NCBI GenBank assembly: GCA_001000065.1
Contig: LCGZ01000001.1
Coordinates: 62,001-126,000, forward strand
Reading direction: 5' to 3'
Length of the DNA stretch: 64,000 nt
Source of the DNA: a candidate division TM6 bacterium GW2011_GWF2_43_87
GTDB lineage: Bacteria > Babelota > Babeliae > Babelales > Babelaceae
In this document: positions 42,177 to 50,861 of the stretch, piece by piece
Layout of the letters: each line of letters starts with the position of its first letter
How positions within the stretch are numbered: the first letter of the stretch is position 1
Notes under the pieces: model-generated
Databases searched by the model: none
Told to the model about the DNA's origin: nothing
Seen by the model: only the letters and a program-made list of their open reading frames with translations
Position numbers and translations under genes: made by a program

Positions 42177-43288
42177 CGTTCAAGCACCACCACATTCTTA
42201 TCGAGCCAATAAAGAAACACGGGATCATCATAATCTATTATCTCTTGCCGCACATGTTCTTCATTCTGCTCAAAAACTCGCAGAACAACGGTATCATTAG
42301 CACGCACTTGGTACATCGTTGAATGTCCATAATAGACCTTGGTCTCAACTTTCCCGGTAAGTTTTGGCTCCATGCCCTCAATAGGGCGACGAGAGATCAT
42401 TATTTTTTCGGGTCTTATACTAATAAAAGCAGCTGCACCCTCTCCAGCCGTAAGACAGCTCTCAGAAAATGAACCAGCCGCCACACTAGCAGGATCCAAC
42501 AAAAACACTCCTATCCCCGGCACTTCAACACCGACCGCTCGTTCCTTTATAACAAAGACGCCACGCAAAATATTTGTCGTTCCCACAAAACGCGCAACAA
42601 AAGAAGAGACCGGATATTCATATACTTCTCGCGGAGTCCCAATCTGCTCAATGTCCCCATCATTATTCATAATAGCCATCTGATCCGCAACAGAAAGAGC
42701 TTCAGACGGGTCATGTGTTACATAGATAAAAGTAGTCTGTAAAAGTTCTTGCAGATCACTCAGCTCAACCAACAATCGCTCACGCAGCTTTGAATCAAGA
42801 GCGGCCAATGGCTCATCCAAAAGAAGCACGTCAGGCTCATTAATAACAGCACGAGCAATAGCAACACGCTGTTGCTGGCCACCCGAAAGCTCACTAATGT
42901 CCTTATAAAGGTGCCGATCCATACCAAACGCCTCGGCAAGTTTGCCTACACGCTTTCTGATTACTTCGTTCTCCAAGCCACGCACACGCAAACTATAGGC
43001 TATGTTGTCAAAAACATTCAGATGCGGGAAAAGCGCGTAATTTTGAAAGACCGTATTCACACTACGCTGGTTACTAGGCAAATTGGTAATATCCTTTTCA
43101 CCTAGCCGAATCTGGCCCTTATCAACCCACTCAAATCCGCCAATGAGGCGGAGAAGCGTAGTTTTGCCACACCCGCTTGGGCCAAGCAATGCAAAAAACT
43201 TCCCTGATGGAATCACCAAATTGATGTTTTCCAAAATTGCTTCGCTACGAAACCTTTTTGTTACGCCACGAAACTCGACACTCTTCAT
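42173..43288 (-). CDS. potA: Spermidine/putrescine ABC transporter ATP-binding protein PotA
   Basis: The 371-residue protein couples ATP hydrolysis to polyamine import. It has Walker A GPSGCGKTT, the Q-loop VFQNYALFPHL, signature LSGGQQQRVAIARA, Walker B VLLLDEPLAALD, the switch His in YVTHDPSEAL, and a C-terminal TOBE domain (SIRPEKIMISRR). ATG 43288 is preferred: it is the start that matches PotA, has GGTGG 7 bases upstream, and overlaps the preceding gene's stop as ATGA. An earlier start at 43330 would lie inside the upstream gene. It is the ATPase for PotBCD encoded just downstream. Confidence 0.96.
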   Translation of the reverse strand: MKSVEFRGVTKRFRSEAILENINLVIPSGKFFALLGPSGCGKTTLLRLIGGFEWVDKGQIRLGEKDITNLPSNQRSVNTVFQNYALFPHLNVFDNIAYSLRVRGLENEVIRKRVGKLAEAFGMDRHLYKDISELSGGQQQRVAIARAVINEPDVLLLDEPLAALDSKLRERLLVELSDLQELLQTTFIYVTHDPSEALSVADQMAIMNNDGDIEQIGTPREVYEYPVSSFVARFVGTTNILRGVFVIKERAVGVEVPGIGVFLLDPASVAAGSFSESCLTAGEGAAAFISIRPEKIMISRRPIEGMEPKLTGKVETKVYYGHSTMYQVRANDTVVLRVFEQNEEHVRQEIIDYDDPVFLYWLDKNVVVLER

Positions 43289-43992
43289 TTTCCATCCACC
43301 AACGCCCTTCGCTTTGATGCCCGCGCACAATAATAAGGAACCACTACATCAGAGAAAGTGCACGGCACGATAATAGCTATAAATAGGAAGAAGAATAACA
43401 ACCCCATTGAGTCGTACCAACAGTCAAATCCATGCGCTACCATATAAAAAGTAGACGCCATAGAGCTAATTAAAATATGGAAAAAATGGAAAGTCAAAGA
43501 AAAGGTTTTTAGCGAATCCTTGTTATACAAAAGCGCCATTCCACATATATAGCCCATCACCATAAAAGCTATTAAATTAATTGCATCATTAAATTCACAA
43601 AAGCAGATATGCATCTCCATAGGCACTCCCAAAAGGCGCCCTGAGAGAGTTGGCAACATTATGTCCGACATGATACAAAAAATCGTAGGAACTACCAAAG
43701 AAATAATCGATCCCAAAATAATTCGATTGGATTGACGAAAAAATGCTATCACCGCACCCGCAACGGCAACGACTATATGGAGGTAGTGAAAGGAATGAAA
43801 CAAAATGTGATATCCCTCACTCAAAAGCTCATCAGGATAAATCCCTTGACCCAAAAAGTGAAAGGTTGACAATAGCACAAAGCTTATAGCCAACGACATA
43901 ATCGCGTAGGGAATATGACAAATTAACTCATCCTTTACCGAATGCGCATGATGCCCACAGAGATCGCAATGATCACAATGCTTATGGTCCAT
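43285..43992 (-). CDS. Multispanning membrane protein with His/Cys-rich N-terminus, first gene of the pot operon
   Basis: The 235-residue protein begins with a metal-binding-looking segment (MDHKHCDHCDLCGHHAHS: cysteines at 6, 9 and 12 with six histidines among the first 17 residues). About six or seven membrane spans follow (for example IMSLAISFVLLSTFHFLG, LHIVVAVAGAVIAFF, IILGSIISLVVPTIFCIM, LLFFFLFIAIIVPCTF). More His and Cys residues sit near span ends (HICFCEFND; HFFHILI). AAAGG lies 10 bases before ATG 43992. Its stop overlaps the potA start as ATGA, so it belongs to the polyamine-transport operon. No family is recognised. A role in metal handling or polyamine uptake is inferred only from motif and position. 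Confidence 0.6.
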   Translation of the reverse strand: MDHKHCDHCDLCGHHAHSVKDELICHIPYAIMSLAISFVLLSTFHFLGQGIYPDELLSEGYHILFHSFHYLHIVVAVAGAVIAFFRQSNRIILGSIISLVVPTIFCIMSDIMLPTLSGRLLGVPMEMHICFCEFNDAINLIAFMVMGYICGMALLYNKDSLKTFSLTFHFFHILISSMASTFYMVAHGFDCWYDSMGLLFFFLFIAIIVPCTFSDVVVPYYCARASKRRALVDGK

Positions 43993-44237
43993 AATTAAAC
44001 AGCCTTTATAAGAGCTACGAGGGTTAAATGTATACAACGTAAGACCAAAACGACCACGCACCAAAGAGGGCTCTCGTCGTAAAGACCTCTCTGAGTTTAC
44101 AGGTTAAAAAAAGAGCCGGCAAGTCCAACCCAAATCTAAAAAATTTAGCCCCTCTCTTGCCCCCACAATTTCGTACATGCTAAGATTCCTAATGACAAAA
44201 CTCCTAAACAAAAAAGACTCTAAAAAAAGGTCTCCTT

Positions 44238-45422
44238 GTGAAATTTTATGCATTCGCCCTAACCGTTGTCTCCCTACTATCTACTCCCTGCTGTCGAACG
44301 GATGAATTGGACCAGCTGGCCCATGCTCTAAAACAGATAGCTACGGCAAAAGAACCGGAGAAAGTCACCATGGACTGGGCTTTAAAGCAGCAATATAAAG
44401 GCTCCGATATCTTTATTTTCAAGGACGACATTAATAAGGTATACCAGCTCAAAGTACCTGCCCAAGAAAGCGCCTACAACTGCGAGTTTCATAGTCTTCG
44501 CAATGCCCTTTACATAATAAAAATGTTCACAGCTGCATCTCAAAAAGAGTTTAACGAGCTCTATGAAAAAATGATGGCCCCCACAACCGACGCTAAAAAA
44601 TTAGGAATTGATCTCACCTCAACAAAGATGATCAACACAGATACCGTCAAAACCCTATTTCCTGATATTAAACCGCTTAAATGGAGTTACATGAATGAAC
44701 ACTGGAATTATGACAAGCTCGTTAAGCAAGAGGATATACGTAAAAAAATCGAAGAAGTTATCACCACGACCCTAGCCGAAACCGACGACAGCCAAGATGC
44801 ACATAAGTTAGCTAGACTTGCTTCAACCTTTGCAGGAAATTATTATCTTGAAATATCATTCAATGATGTCGTCCCACTTTACAACCACATAAAAACCCTC
44901 AATAAGCCAAAAGAAGACTATACCTTTGGAATTATACTAGGCTGGCCCGCAGGCGCTCCACACGCGTCCACCGTTGTTGTACACAAAGAAAACGATGTCC
45001 TCTATTTTATAACGGCCGATTCCATAGACAACCAAATACAAGGAGGATCAGAATCCACAAATTATAGCGCTGCTTTCGACCTTCTTGTAGAACTAATTAA
45101 ACCACCCCTTACTACATTCCGTGATGCAGCGACTAGGTACTGGTCCGTCAAAACAACTGCGCCACTTAATGATGCAATAGAGCAACAAAACACAACAAAT
45201 GAGGAGATACAAGCTATTCTAAAAACCCTAGCAGAGGATTATACTGCTGTATTTAAAGACCTTGAAATCAATACAAATCCCCTTTTTTCTAAGCAATTTA
45301 AAGACAAAAAGTCATACAAAGAATTAGTGAAAGAGACTCTCGAACTCTTCAGAAACAGTATTAAAATTGCTCCTTCCTGGATCAAAGGACCTATACAAGA
45401 TCTTCAAAAGGTTCTAAAGTAG
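44238..45422 (+). CDS. Candidate secreted papain-like cysteine protease
   Basis: The 394-residue product has a GTG start with AAAAGG 7 bases upstream and a signal peptide (MKFYAFALTVVSLLSTPCC). Residues 26-37 (QLAHALKQIATA) match the C-terminal segment of other secreted proteins in this window. The core contains Q76-E-S-A-Y-N-C82 followed by EFHSLRNALY: Gln six residues before Cys, then a helix, is the papain active-site layout. A His at 242 in PHASTVVVHK opens a strand, and D261 (FITADS) follows on the next one, in the right order for a Cys-His-Asp triad. No known family is named by sequence, and it might belong to a transglutaminase-like or deubiquitinase-like clan. A role as host-directed effector is inferred. 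Confidence 0.6.
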   Translation: MKFYAFALTVVSLLSTPCCRTDELDQLAHALKQIATAKEPEKVTMDWALKQQYKGSDIFIFKDDINKVYQLKVPAQESAYNCEFHSLRNALYIIKMFTAASQKEFNELYEKMMAPTTDAKKLGIDLTSTKMINTDTVKTLFPDIKPLKWSYMNEHWNYDKLVKQEDIRKKIEEVITTTLAETDDSQDAHKLARLASTFAGNYYLEISFNDVVPLYNHIKTLNKPKEDYTFGIILGWPAGAPHASTVVVHKENDVLYFITADSIDNQIQGGSESTNYSAAFDLLVELIKPPLTTFRDAATRYWSVKTTAPLNDAIEQQNTTNEEIQAILKTLAEDYTAVFKDLEINTNPLFSKQFKDKKSYKELVKETLELFRNSIKIAPSWIKGPIQDLQKVLK

Positions 45423-45488
45423 GCAACCCGCAAAACTCCTGCTATTCTTAATCGCAAACAATTACAGTGTATTTTTAAGGTTTTTTGC

Positions 45489-46499
45489 ATGTACTTTGAA
45501 TTTATCCGATTAATATGGTCCCTTCAGCCCATTCGCCTGGGAATCACCGGTCTTCTTGCCTTTTCAAGCTCGGCCCTTTTTTGTAGCATTTTCATCCGCT
45601 CATTTAAACGCCTAACAAGCGCTCCCGTGCGTGAATTTGTAACTGAACTTCATAAAGCCAAAGACAAAACTCCCAGCATGGGAGGCATTCCCATGATACT
45701 GGCTGCACTAGTAACCGCCCTAATAACCCTTCCGGTTTCACGACCAACCATCTGGATCCCCCTATTAACCCTTGTCCTATTCGGCCTGATAGGGTTCTGG
45801 GATGACTGGGCAAAAATTACCCGCGGGAAAGGAATCTCGGATGGCGCAAAATTTTCGGCACAGATAATCGCCTCTCTTACCATTGTTGGCCTCTGGTACA
45901 TCCTCTGCAGTCCCTCAACCAACCTTATCATACCTCTAGGAACAGGATGGAGCTTCTCAATCGGTCTATTCTTTATTGCTTGGGCTGTATGGGTTATTTT
46001 GTGCACCGACAACGCCGTAAATTTCACCGACGGACTCGATGGGCTTGCGGGAACTATTTTAGTACTAAATTTCGTCACTTTTGGCGCCCTCGCTAGCTTT
46101 TTGCATGAACCCCACTCCGCCCTAAGCGCCGTCTTAATGGCGGGAGTTTTAGGCGGGTTTCTCTGGTTCAATGCTCATCCCGCAAAGCTCTTTATGGGCG
46201 ACGTAGGTTCATTAGGCTTTGGCGCAACCCTTGCCATCATAGCACTTATGCTTAAACTCGAATGCCTTATTCCCCTCACCGGAGCCATCTTTGTACTCGA
46301 GGGAATATCAGTAGTTATTCAAAAGTGGGGTTTTAAATTCTGGAAAAAACGAATCTTCAAAATGGCTCCGCTGCACCATCATTTTGAGCTCAGCGGAGTA
46401 CATGAAACTACTATCACGGCACGATTTGTTATCGTAACCGTCTTACTCTGTATTACTGCATTCCTTCTAGCACTTCCCTACCTGTTTTTCTGCAGCTAA
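45489..46499 (+). CDS. mraY: Phospho-N-acetylmuramoyl-pentapeptide transferase
   Basis: MraY makes lipid I by transferring phospho-MurNAc-pentapeptide to undecaprenyl phosphate at the inner membrane. The 336-residue protein has about ten spans and the hallmark motifs KDKTPSMGGIPM, FWDDWAKI, DNAVNFTDGLDGLAG, FNAHPAKLFMGDVGSLG and PLHHHFEL. It is isolated from other mur genes. Its 3' end overlaps the convergent amino-acid permease gene by 47 bases, so transcripts of the two may interfere. AAGG lies before the ATG. Presence of mraY with murB and glmM shows that the cell makes peptidoglycan. Confidence 0.96.
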   Translation: MYFEFIRLIWSLQPIRLGITGLLAFSSSALFCSIFIRSFKRLTSAPVREFVTELHKAKDKTPSMGGIPMILAALVTALITLPVSRPTIWIPLLTLVLFGLIGFWDDWAKITRGKGISDGAKFSAQIIASLTIVGLWYILCSPSTNLIIPLGTGWSFSIGLFFIAWAVWVILCTDNAVNFTDGLDGLAGTILVLNFVTFGALASFLHEPHSALSAVLMAGVLGGFLWFNAHPAKLFMGDVGSLGFGATLAIIALMLKLECLIPLTGAIFVLEGISVVIQKWGFKFWKKRIFKMAPLHHHFELSGVHETTITARFVIVTVLLCITAFLLALPYLFFCS

Positions 46500-47772
46500 A
46501 TGTCATTAGCAAGCCAACAAGCAGCGCCAATCCAAAGATTAGATAAGGAACGACGCCAAAAGCCCATGCATTAAAAACAGAGGTTATCATAAAGAAAACA
46601 CAGCAGAGAAGGCTCAAAACTGAGATCATTCTTAATTTATGTAATGTATTAAAGCTTATCGCCACAAATGCGAGAGCACTAATGGTATAAGACAAAACCG
46701 TTGCCGTTGCAGAGATGATCTGAAGCGGCGCAATCTGCCCGCCAGAGCCTAAAAGATATCCCATCTCCAAAAGGCCCGCTACTATAATGCATGCCACCGG
46801 CGCATAAAACCGATTAAGCTTTCGTAACAAGGCTGAAAACGGCACTACATTATAGCCCGACAACGTATGCAAATTCCAGACATTGCTATAAAGAATACTA
46901 TAGCTAGCTCCAAACGCAGACATCGCTATCCCCGCAAGAGCTGCGCCCAATAATGCCGCTCGAATAGACGGATGCAGCATAAACAGACTATCTAACATAT
47001 AAGAATACGGCATTAAAAACGCCGACTTATCCAGAGCCCCTAATTTCTCACCCAACGCACCGTACAAGCATAGCTGATAGAGCGTTATAATCGCCAGCAC
47101 AATTCCATATGAAAAGAGAATTGCACGCGGAGCATTTTTGGATGGATTTTCAATGTTCTTACTTAACGAACAGCTTGCCTCAAACCCTGCAAATGCAAAC
47201 AATACAAAGGGAACTGTACCCGGCAAAGCCGCCCAGGGCAATAAAACTGACGAAAAATGTGACACATTAAACAATGCCAAAGCCGCGCCCACTGCTATTG
47301 AGATAGCTAAGGTCTTAAGCGCTACAAAAAAATATTGTATCGGACGCCCCGTCTTAACATTAAACATGTTCAACAGCACAAACAAAACCAACACCAAGAT
47401 ATCTAACACTATCGTATTGAAAACCTGCAACAATGGAATTAATTGCTGCACGGTCATCATAGAAAAGTGAATACTTAATGCTGCAGACGCCAACTTCCCA
47501 ATAAAATATCCCCAACTACTTACAAATCCAAGTAATGGATGAATATGCGCCCCAAACTCATAAAAGGTCCCACCAGGAAAATGGGACAAAAGTGTTGAAA
47601 AGGCTACTATCAGAGGTAAAATTAATAGTCCCACCGCTGGATAGATAAGGGTACTTAAAGGCCCCGCCTTCTGAGCCAAGAGAATACTGTTTATAAATAT
47701 TCCAGACCCCAACATAATGTTGATATTAACAAATACCGCGGCTGTCAGAGACAGCCGATTCGATGAAGACAT
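46453..47772 (-). CDS. Amino-acid permease (APC superfamily)
   Basis: The 439-residue protein has about twelve membrane spans and the APC-type first helix motif IMLGSGIFIN (the unwound GSGIF substrate site). Further signatures are FAFAGFEASCSLSKNIENPSKNAPRA (shown in part as AGFEASCSLSKN). ATG 47772 has GGAG 6 bases upstream and gives the normal N-terminus; the longer frame adds residues before the first helix that overlap the preceding gene. Substrate cannot be told. It starts 13 bases after the RNA methyltransferase gene, so it may be co-transcribed. Amino-acid import suits a host-dependent bacterium. Confidence 0.85.
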   Translation of the reverse strand: MSSSNRLSLTAAVFVNINIMLGSGIFINSILLAQKAGPLSTLIYPAVGLLILPLIVAFSTLLSHFPGGTFYEFGAHIHPLLGFVSSWGYFIGKLASAALSIHFSMMTVQQLIPLLQVFNTIVLDILVLVLFVLLNMFNVKTGRPIQYFFVALKTLAISIAVGAALALFNVSHFSSVLLPWAALPGTVPFVLFAFAGFEASCSLSKNIENPSKNAPRAILFSYGIVLAIITLYQLCLYGALGEKLGALDKSAFLMPYSYMLDSLFMLHPSIRAALLGAALAGIAMSAFGASYSILYSNVWNLHTLSGYNVVPFSALLRKLNRFYAPVACIIVAGLLEMGYLLGSGGQIAPLQIISATATVLSYTISALAFVAISFNTLHKLRMISVLSLLCCVFFMITSVFNAWAFGVVPYLIFGLALLVGLLMTFSCRKTGREVLEGMQ

Positions 47773-47785
47773 GGGAATCTCCGCA

Positions 47786-48538
47786 TTACTTTTGGGTAAA
47801 TGCATAAAGCGCAATTGACCCCGCAACTGCTGCATTCATACTTTCAGTACCACCCGGCATTGGCAAGGTTACACGTGCATTGCACTGCTCAAGCCATGCC
47901 TCTGGCAACCCATTGGCTTCATTGCCAACGACCAAAAGCCATTTATCCCCAGAAAACTTAGAAATGGGCTCTCCACCTTCAACCGTTAAGGCTACTAAAC
48001 TTATCTTATTAATTTTGGCCTGATCAATTAACTCGTTCCATCCCATACGCACAAGATTACAGTCTGCAATCGTACCTGCCGAAGCTTGGATAACCTTAGG
48101 ACTAAAAATATCTACAGAATCTACGACCACAACCATGCTACCAAACGCCGTTGCCGTACGTATAAGCGTTCCCATATTTCCCGGGTCTTGTATCTTAGCA
48201 AGTACAATACCATTGGTAAATTTAGGCAAGTCGGATGGTGCAGGCATAGCAAACACCGCACAAATCCCACTAGGAGTTGTAGCAGCACTTATTTTCTTCA
48301 TAACCGTATCAAAAACACCAATAATCTTGTCGTCTTCAATCCCTAAGCCCTGTGCCCATTCCTCATTAGCTGCTGTAACAATTACATGCACTAACTCAAA
48401 ACGTTTTGAGTTTAAAAAGGTTTCGCATGAGCGCAAACCCTCGACCATAAACCGTTGCAACCGCTTGCGCCCTCGCGCTTCATGCAGCTCTACAGTTTCT
48501 TTTACTAATCTATTTTCGCGTGACGATATCATTTTCAT
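47786..48538 (-). CDS. SpoU/TrmH-family RNA 2'-O-methyltransferase
   Basis: The 250-residue protein belongs to the SPOUT class of RNA methyltransferases, with a small N-terminal substrate-binding domain (ISSRENRLVKETVEL, RFMVEGLRSCE) and a C-terminal knot domain. The three motifs are visible: LAKIQDPGNMGTLIRTA, LLVVGNEANGLPE and ARVTLPMPGGTESMNAAVAGSIALY (the last in part, LPMPGGTESMN). The target is probably 23S rRNA or tRNA but cannot be named. ATG 48538 has GAGAGG 9 bases upstream. It precedes the amino-acid permease by 13 bases. Confidence 0.9.
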   Translation of the reverse strand: MKMISSRENRLVKETVELHEARGRKRLQRFMVEGLRSCETFLNSKRFELVHVIVTAANEEWAQGLGIEDDKIIGVFDTVMKKISAATTPSGICAVFAMPAPSDLPKFTNGIVLAKIQDPGNMGTLIRTATAFGSMVVVVDSVDIFSPKVIQASAGTIADCNLVRMGWNELIDQAKINKISLVALTVEGGEPISKFSGDKWLLVVGNEANGLPEAWLEQCNARVTLPMPGGTESMNAAVAGSIALYAFTQK

Positions 48539-48599
48539 GAAAAGTTTCCTCTCGTTATTCTCTATAAAAGTACTTTTTTTATGAATAAAAGACAACGAG

Positions 48600-48720
48600 A
48601 ATGTTTAGGCGCCCCCCGCCCGCTCATGGTGCTGAGTCCGCCATAGCTTGACTCACACCTCGTAGCCATACCCCTATAAGCGACAGCTGAAAGCCTATTA
48701 AATCCAGAGCGGTAAACAGC
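48600..48720. repeat. Intergenic repeat element, copy D (partial)
   Basis: GTCCGCCATA…AGCCAT…CCCATAT/CCTATA…GCGACRGCTG resembles the left third of copy A (about 23505-23560) at roughly two thirds of positions by eye. It lies directly beyond the stop of the minus-strand tgt gene, the same position as copies B and C. Confidence 0.5.
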
Positions 48721-48726
48721 CTCCCG

Positions 48727-49836
48727 TTAAACCCGATCTTCCATAATAAGTTGACGATACTGCGCCATAAGATTGTTCATAAAGTGAATATTATGCAAAG
48801 ATACCAATGTATGCGCAACAGACTCATGAGCCTTGAAAAGATGGTGCAAATAAGCCGCAGAATAATGGCTACACAATGGAGCGTCAGAAATAGGCGTATG
48901 CACATTCTTCCATTGCGAACGCGTTATATTTATGGGCCCCTCTGAAGACAACAAAATTCCATGCCGAGCACATTTGGTTGGATAAGAGCTATCAAACGAA
49001 TCAATACCCAATGGAACGCACGATTCTAACGAAGAAAGATCACCAATACCCAAAAGATGTACAGGCCGCTCTGGCAGCAATTGCGGCATAAGCACTGACA
49101 ACATACTCACCATCTCCTCGCGCGTTTTACCAAGGCTTCCTCCTATCGCAAACCCATCAAAGGGAAGCAACCCTAAATACTGCGCACTGCGAGCCCTAAG
49201 CTCTGGATCAACCCCGCCATGCACTACTGCATACATAATCTGCCTCTGTGGATTCTTTAGGTGCTCATCCAATGATCGCTTTTCCCACCGATGCGTCCGC
49301 TCAAGCGATGCACGCAAGACCCGTTTATCAATATGATAGGGAGGCAGTTCATCCAAAGGAATTATGATATCACTCGCCAACGCTTTCTGCACCTGGACCG
49401 TTGACTCCGGAGTCAACAAAACCAAAGCCCCGTCCCGGTACGAACGAAAGCGAACCCCTTCCTCAGAAACTTTTATAATGCTACCATTCTGCTTCTTTAG
49501 GCCTTTGCTCTTCAACTCATCAAAAACACTGCCATACGCTAGGCTAAAAACTTGAAATCCACCAGAATCGGTTATTAAGGGGGCCGTTCGCCCCATAAAA
49601 TTATGCAATCCCCCCGCTGCTGCAACTACTTCAGGCCCTGGATGCAATAACAAATGGTAAGTGTTGCAAAACAAGAGCTGAACACCCACCTCATTTATAT
49701 GCGTCGAATCAACCGCCTTAATAGATGCATTGGTAGCTACCGGCACAAATGTCGGCGTATCAATAATCCCATGTGCGGTATGCAACCGTCCTACGCGGGC
49801 GCGAGATTTTTTGGAATAGTGAACAACCTCAAACAT
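48727..49836 (-). CDS. tgt: tRNA-guanine transglycosylase with altered zinc site
   Basis: Tgt swaps guanine 34 of certain tRNAs for the queuosine precursor (or queuine). The 369-residue product has the key TDSGGFQVFSL, VHGG and the nucleophile region SFDSSYPTKCARHG with Asp. At the C-terminal zinc site, the usual CxCxxC preceding the SRAYLHHL helix is reduced to a single Cys (DAPLCSHYSAAYLHHL), although the His of LHNI remains. Two zinc ligands therefore look lost by a small deletion. ATG 49836 is chosen; a GTG three codons upstream is possible, and neither has a strong ribosome-binding sequence. Queuosine genes other than tgt are not in the window. Confidence 0.9.
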   Translation of the reverse strand: MFEVVHYSKKSRARVGRLHTAHGIIDTPTFVPVATNASIKAVDSTHINEVGVQLLFCNTYHLLLHPGPEVVAAAGGLHNFMGRTAPLITDSGGFQVFSLAYGSVFDELKSKGLKKQNGSIIKVSEEGVRFRSYRDGALVLLTPESTVQVQKALASDIIIPLDELPPYHIDKRVLRASLERTHRWEKRSLDEHLKNPQRQIMYAVVHGGVDPELRARSAQYLGLLPFDGFAIGGSLGKTREEMVSMLSVLMPQLLPERPVHLLGIGDLSSLESCVPLGIDSFDSSYPTKCARHGILLSSEGPINITRSQWKNVHTPISDAPLCSHYSAAYLHHLFKAHESVAHTLVSLHNIHFMNNLMAQYRQLIMEDRV

Positions 49837-49860
49837 TTTTTTCACCGAAGAATGGTCTCA

Positions 49861-50481
49861 TTACAAATAACGCCGAAGCGCAAACAATAAAAACGTTACA
49901 AATAAAATACTGTCAAATCGGTCCAAAAGCCCCCCATGACCGGGTAACAACACTCCACAATCCTTAACTCCGGCACGCCGTTTTAGAAACGACACAAAAA
50001 TATCTCCGGCCAAGGCAAAGGCATCCATACCTATAATAAGACACGCCATTGCAGTTGGTTGTGCAAGAAAAAGATGACGCACTGACGGTAAAAGAAGTAT
50101 CAAAAACGATGCCACTACGCCCCCTGCTACACCTTCCCATGTTTTCTTAGGACTTATAGTCGGAGCAATTCGCCATCGCCCTAACCACGTCCCCACCAGA
50201 TAGGATCCCGTATCAAAGATCATGGCGGATGCAAAAATAATCACAATAATGTGCCGATATGCATCGGTCTGATTTAACATCATAAGTAACACAAAAGGCG
50301 CAATAGGATACCAAGGAGTTAACGACGCAGGTCCAAACGCAGGCCACTCAACCGCCAATATAACTCCCAATATCCCCAACAACAGAAGCGTAAAAAACTC
50401 TGCCGGAGCATAAAAGTACGTACCCGCCAACAACAAAATAAATAGAGCACCACTAAGAGCTCGCTGAACAATCACCTTCAC
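49861..50481 (-). CDS. cdsA: Phosphatidate cytidylyltransferase
   Basis: CdsA makes CDP-diacylglycerol, the precursor of phosphatidylglycerol and related lipids. The 206-residue membrane protein has about six spans and the C-terminal CDP-alcohol-type signature KRRAGVKDCGVLLPGHGGLLDRFDSI (seen in part as LLPGHGGLLDRFDS), plus the KTWEGVAGG motif before it. It is shorter than the E. coli enzyme (285 residues) but near the length of other bacterial members. Its start overlaps the yraN stop by ATGA. With pgpA further along in the window, the basic phosphatidylglycerol route is represented. Confidence 0.92.
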   Translation of the reverse strand: MKVIVQRALSGALFILLLAGTYFYAPAEFFTLLLLGILGVILAVEWPAFGPASLTPWYPIAPFVLLMMLNQTDAYRHIIVIIFASAMIFDTGSYLVGTWLGRWRIAPTISPKKTWEGVAGGVVASFLILLLPSVRHLFLAQPTAMACLIIGMDAFALAGDIFVSFLKRRAGVKDCGVLLPGHGGLLDRFDSILFVTFLLFALRRYL

Positions 50482-50858
50482 GAAAAATACTCCACACTCG
50501 GGGCAAATGCATTAGGAATATAGCGAATCGAAAATTTATCACCCGCTGGATGCACAATTGCTATATCAAACCGATAAACCCACTCTGCACTTATACGATT
50601 CTGTCGTTGATTATAATAACATGCCGTTGAAATAATACGCCGTTGTTTTGTAGGAGTTACCACTTCTGATGTGTCAAAATACTCACTAACCCGTGTCTTC
50701 ACCTCTACAAAAACCCTTAAACCAGGCTTTTCTGCGATAATATCAATCTCACCTGCCCGGCACTGATAGTTCAGTACACACACAGTAAATCCCTCATTCT
50801 TCAGATACGTCGCCACTGCAGCCTCGCCGCTCTGGCCCAGAGATTTTCGATAGTTCAT
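50478..50858 (-). CDS. yraN: YraN/UPF0102 family endonuclease-like protein
   Basis: The 126-residue protein matches the UPF0102 family, small proteins with a PD-(D/E)XK-like restriction-endonuclease fold: QSGEAAVATYLKNEGF, then YQCRAGEIDIIAE with the Asp of the active site and FVEVKTRVS with the ExK pair. Function is not settled (possibly DNA repair or transformation). It overlaps cdsA by four bases and is only three bases downstream of the lipoprotein gene, so the three genes form one operon. Length is normal. Confidence 0.9.
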   Translation of the reverse strand: MNYRKSLGQSGEAAVATYLKNEGFTVCVLNYQCRAGEIDIIAEKPGLRVFVEVKTRVSEYFDTSEVVTPTKQRRIISTACYYNQRQNRISAEWVYRFDIAIVHPAGDKFSIRYIPNAFAPSVEYFS

Positions 50859-50861
50859 AGG

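Noticed and set aside
45650-46171. Minus-strand frame of 173 codons opposite mraY
   Set aside because: Antisense to a well-conserved enzyme, Arg/Pro-rich and without a family match.
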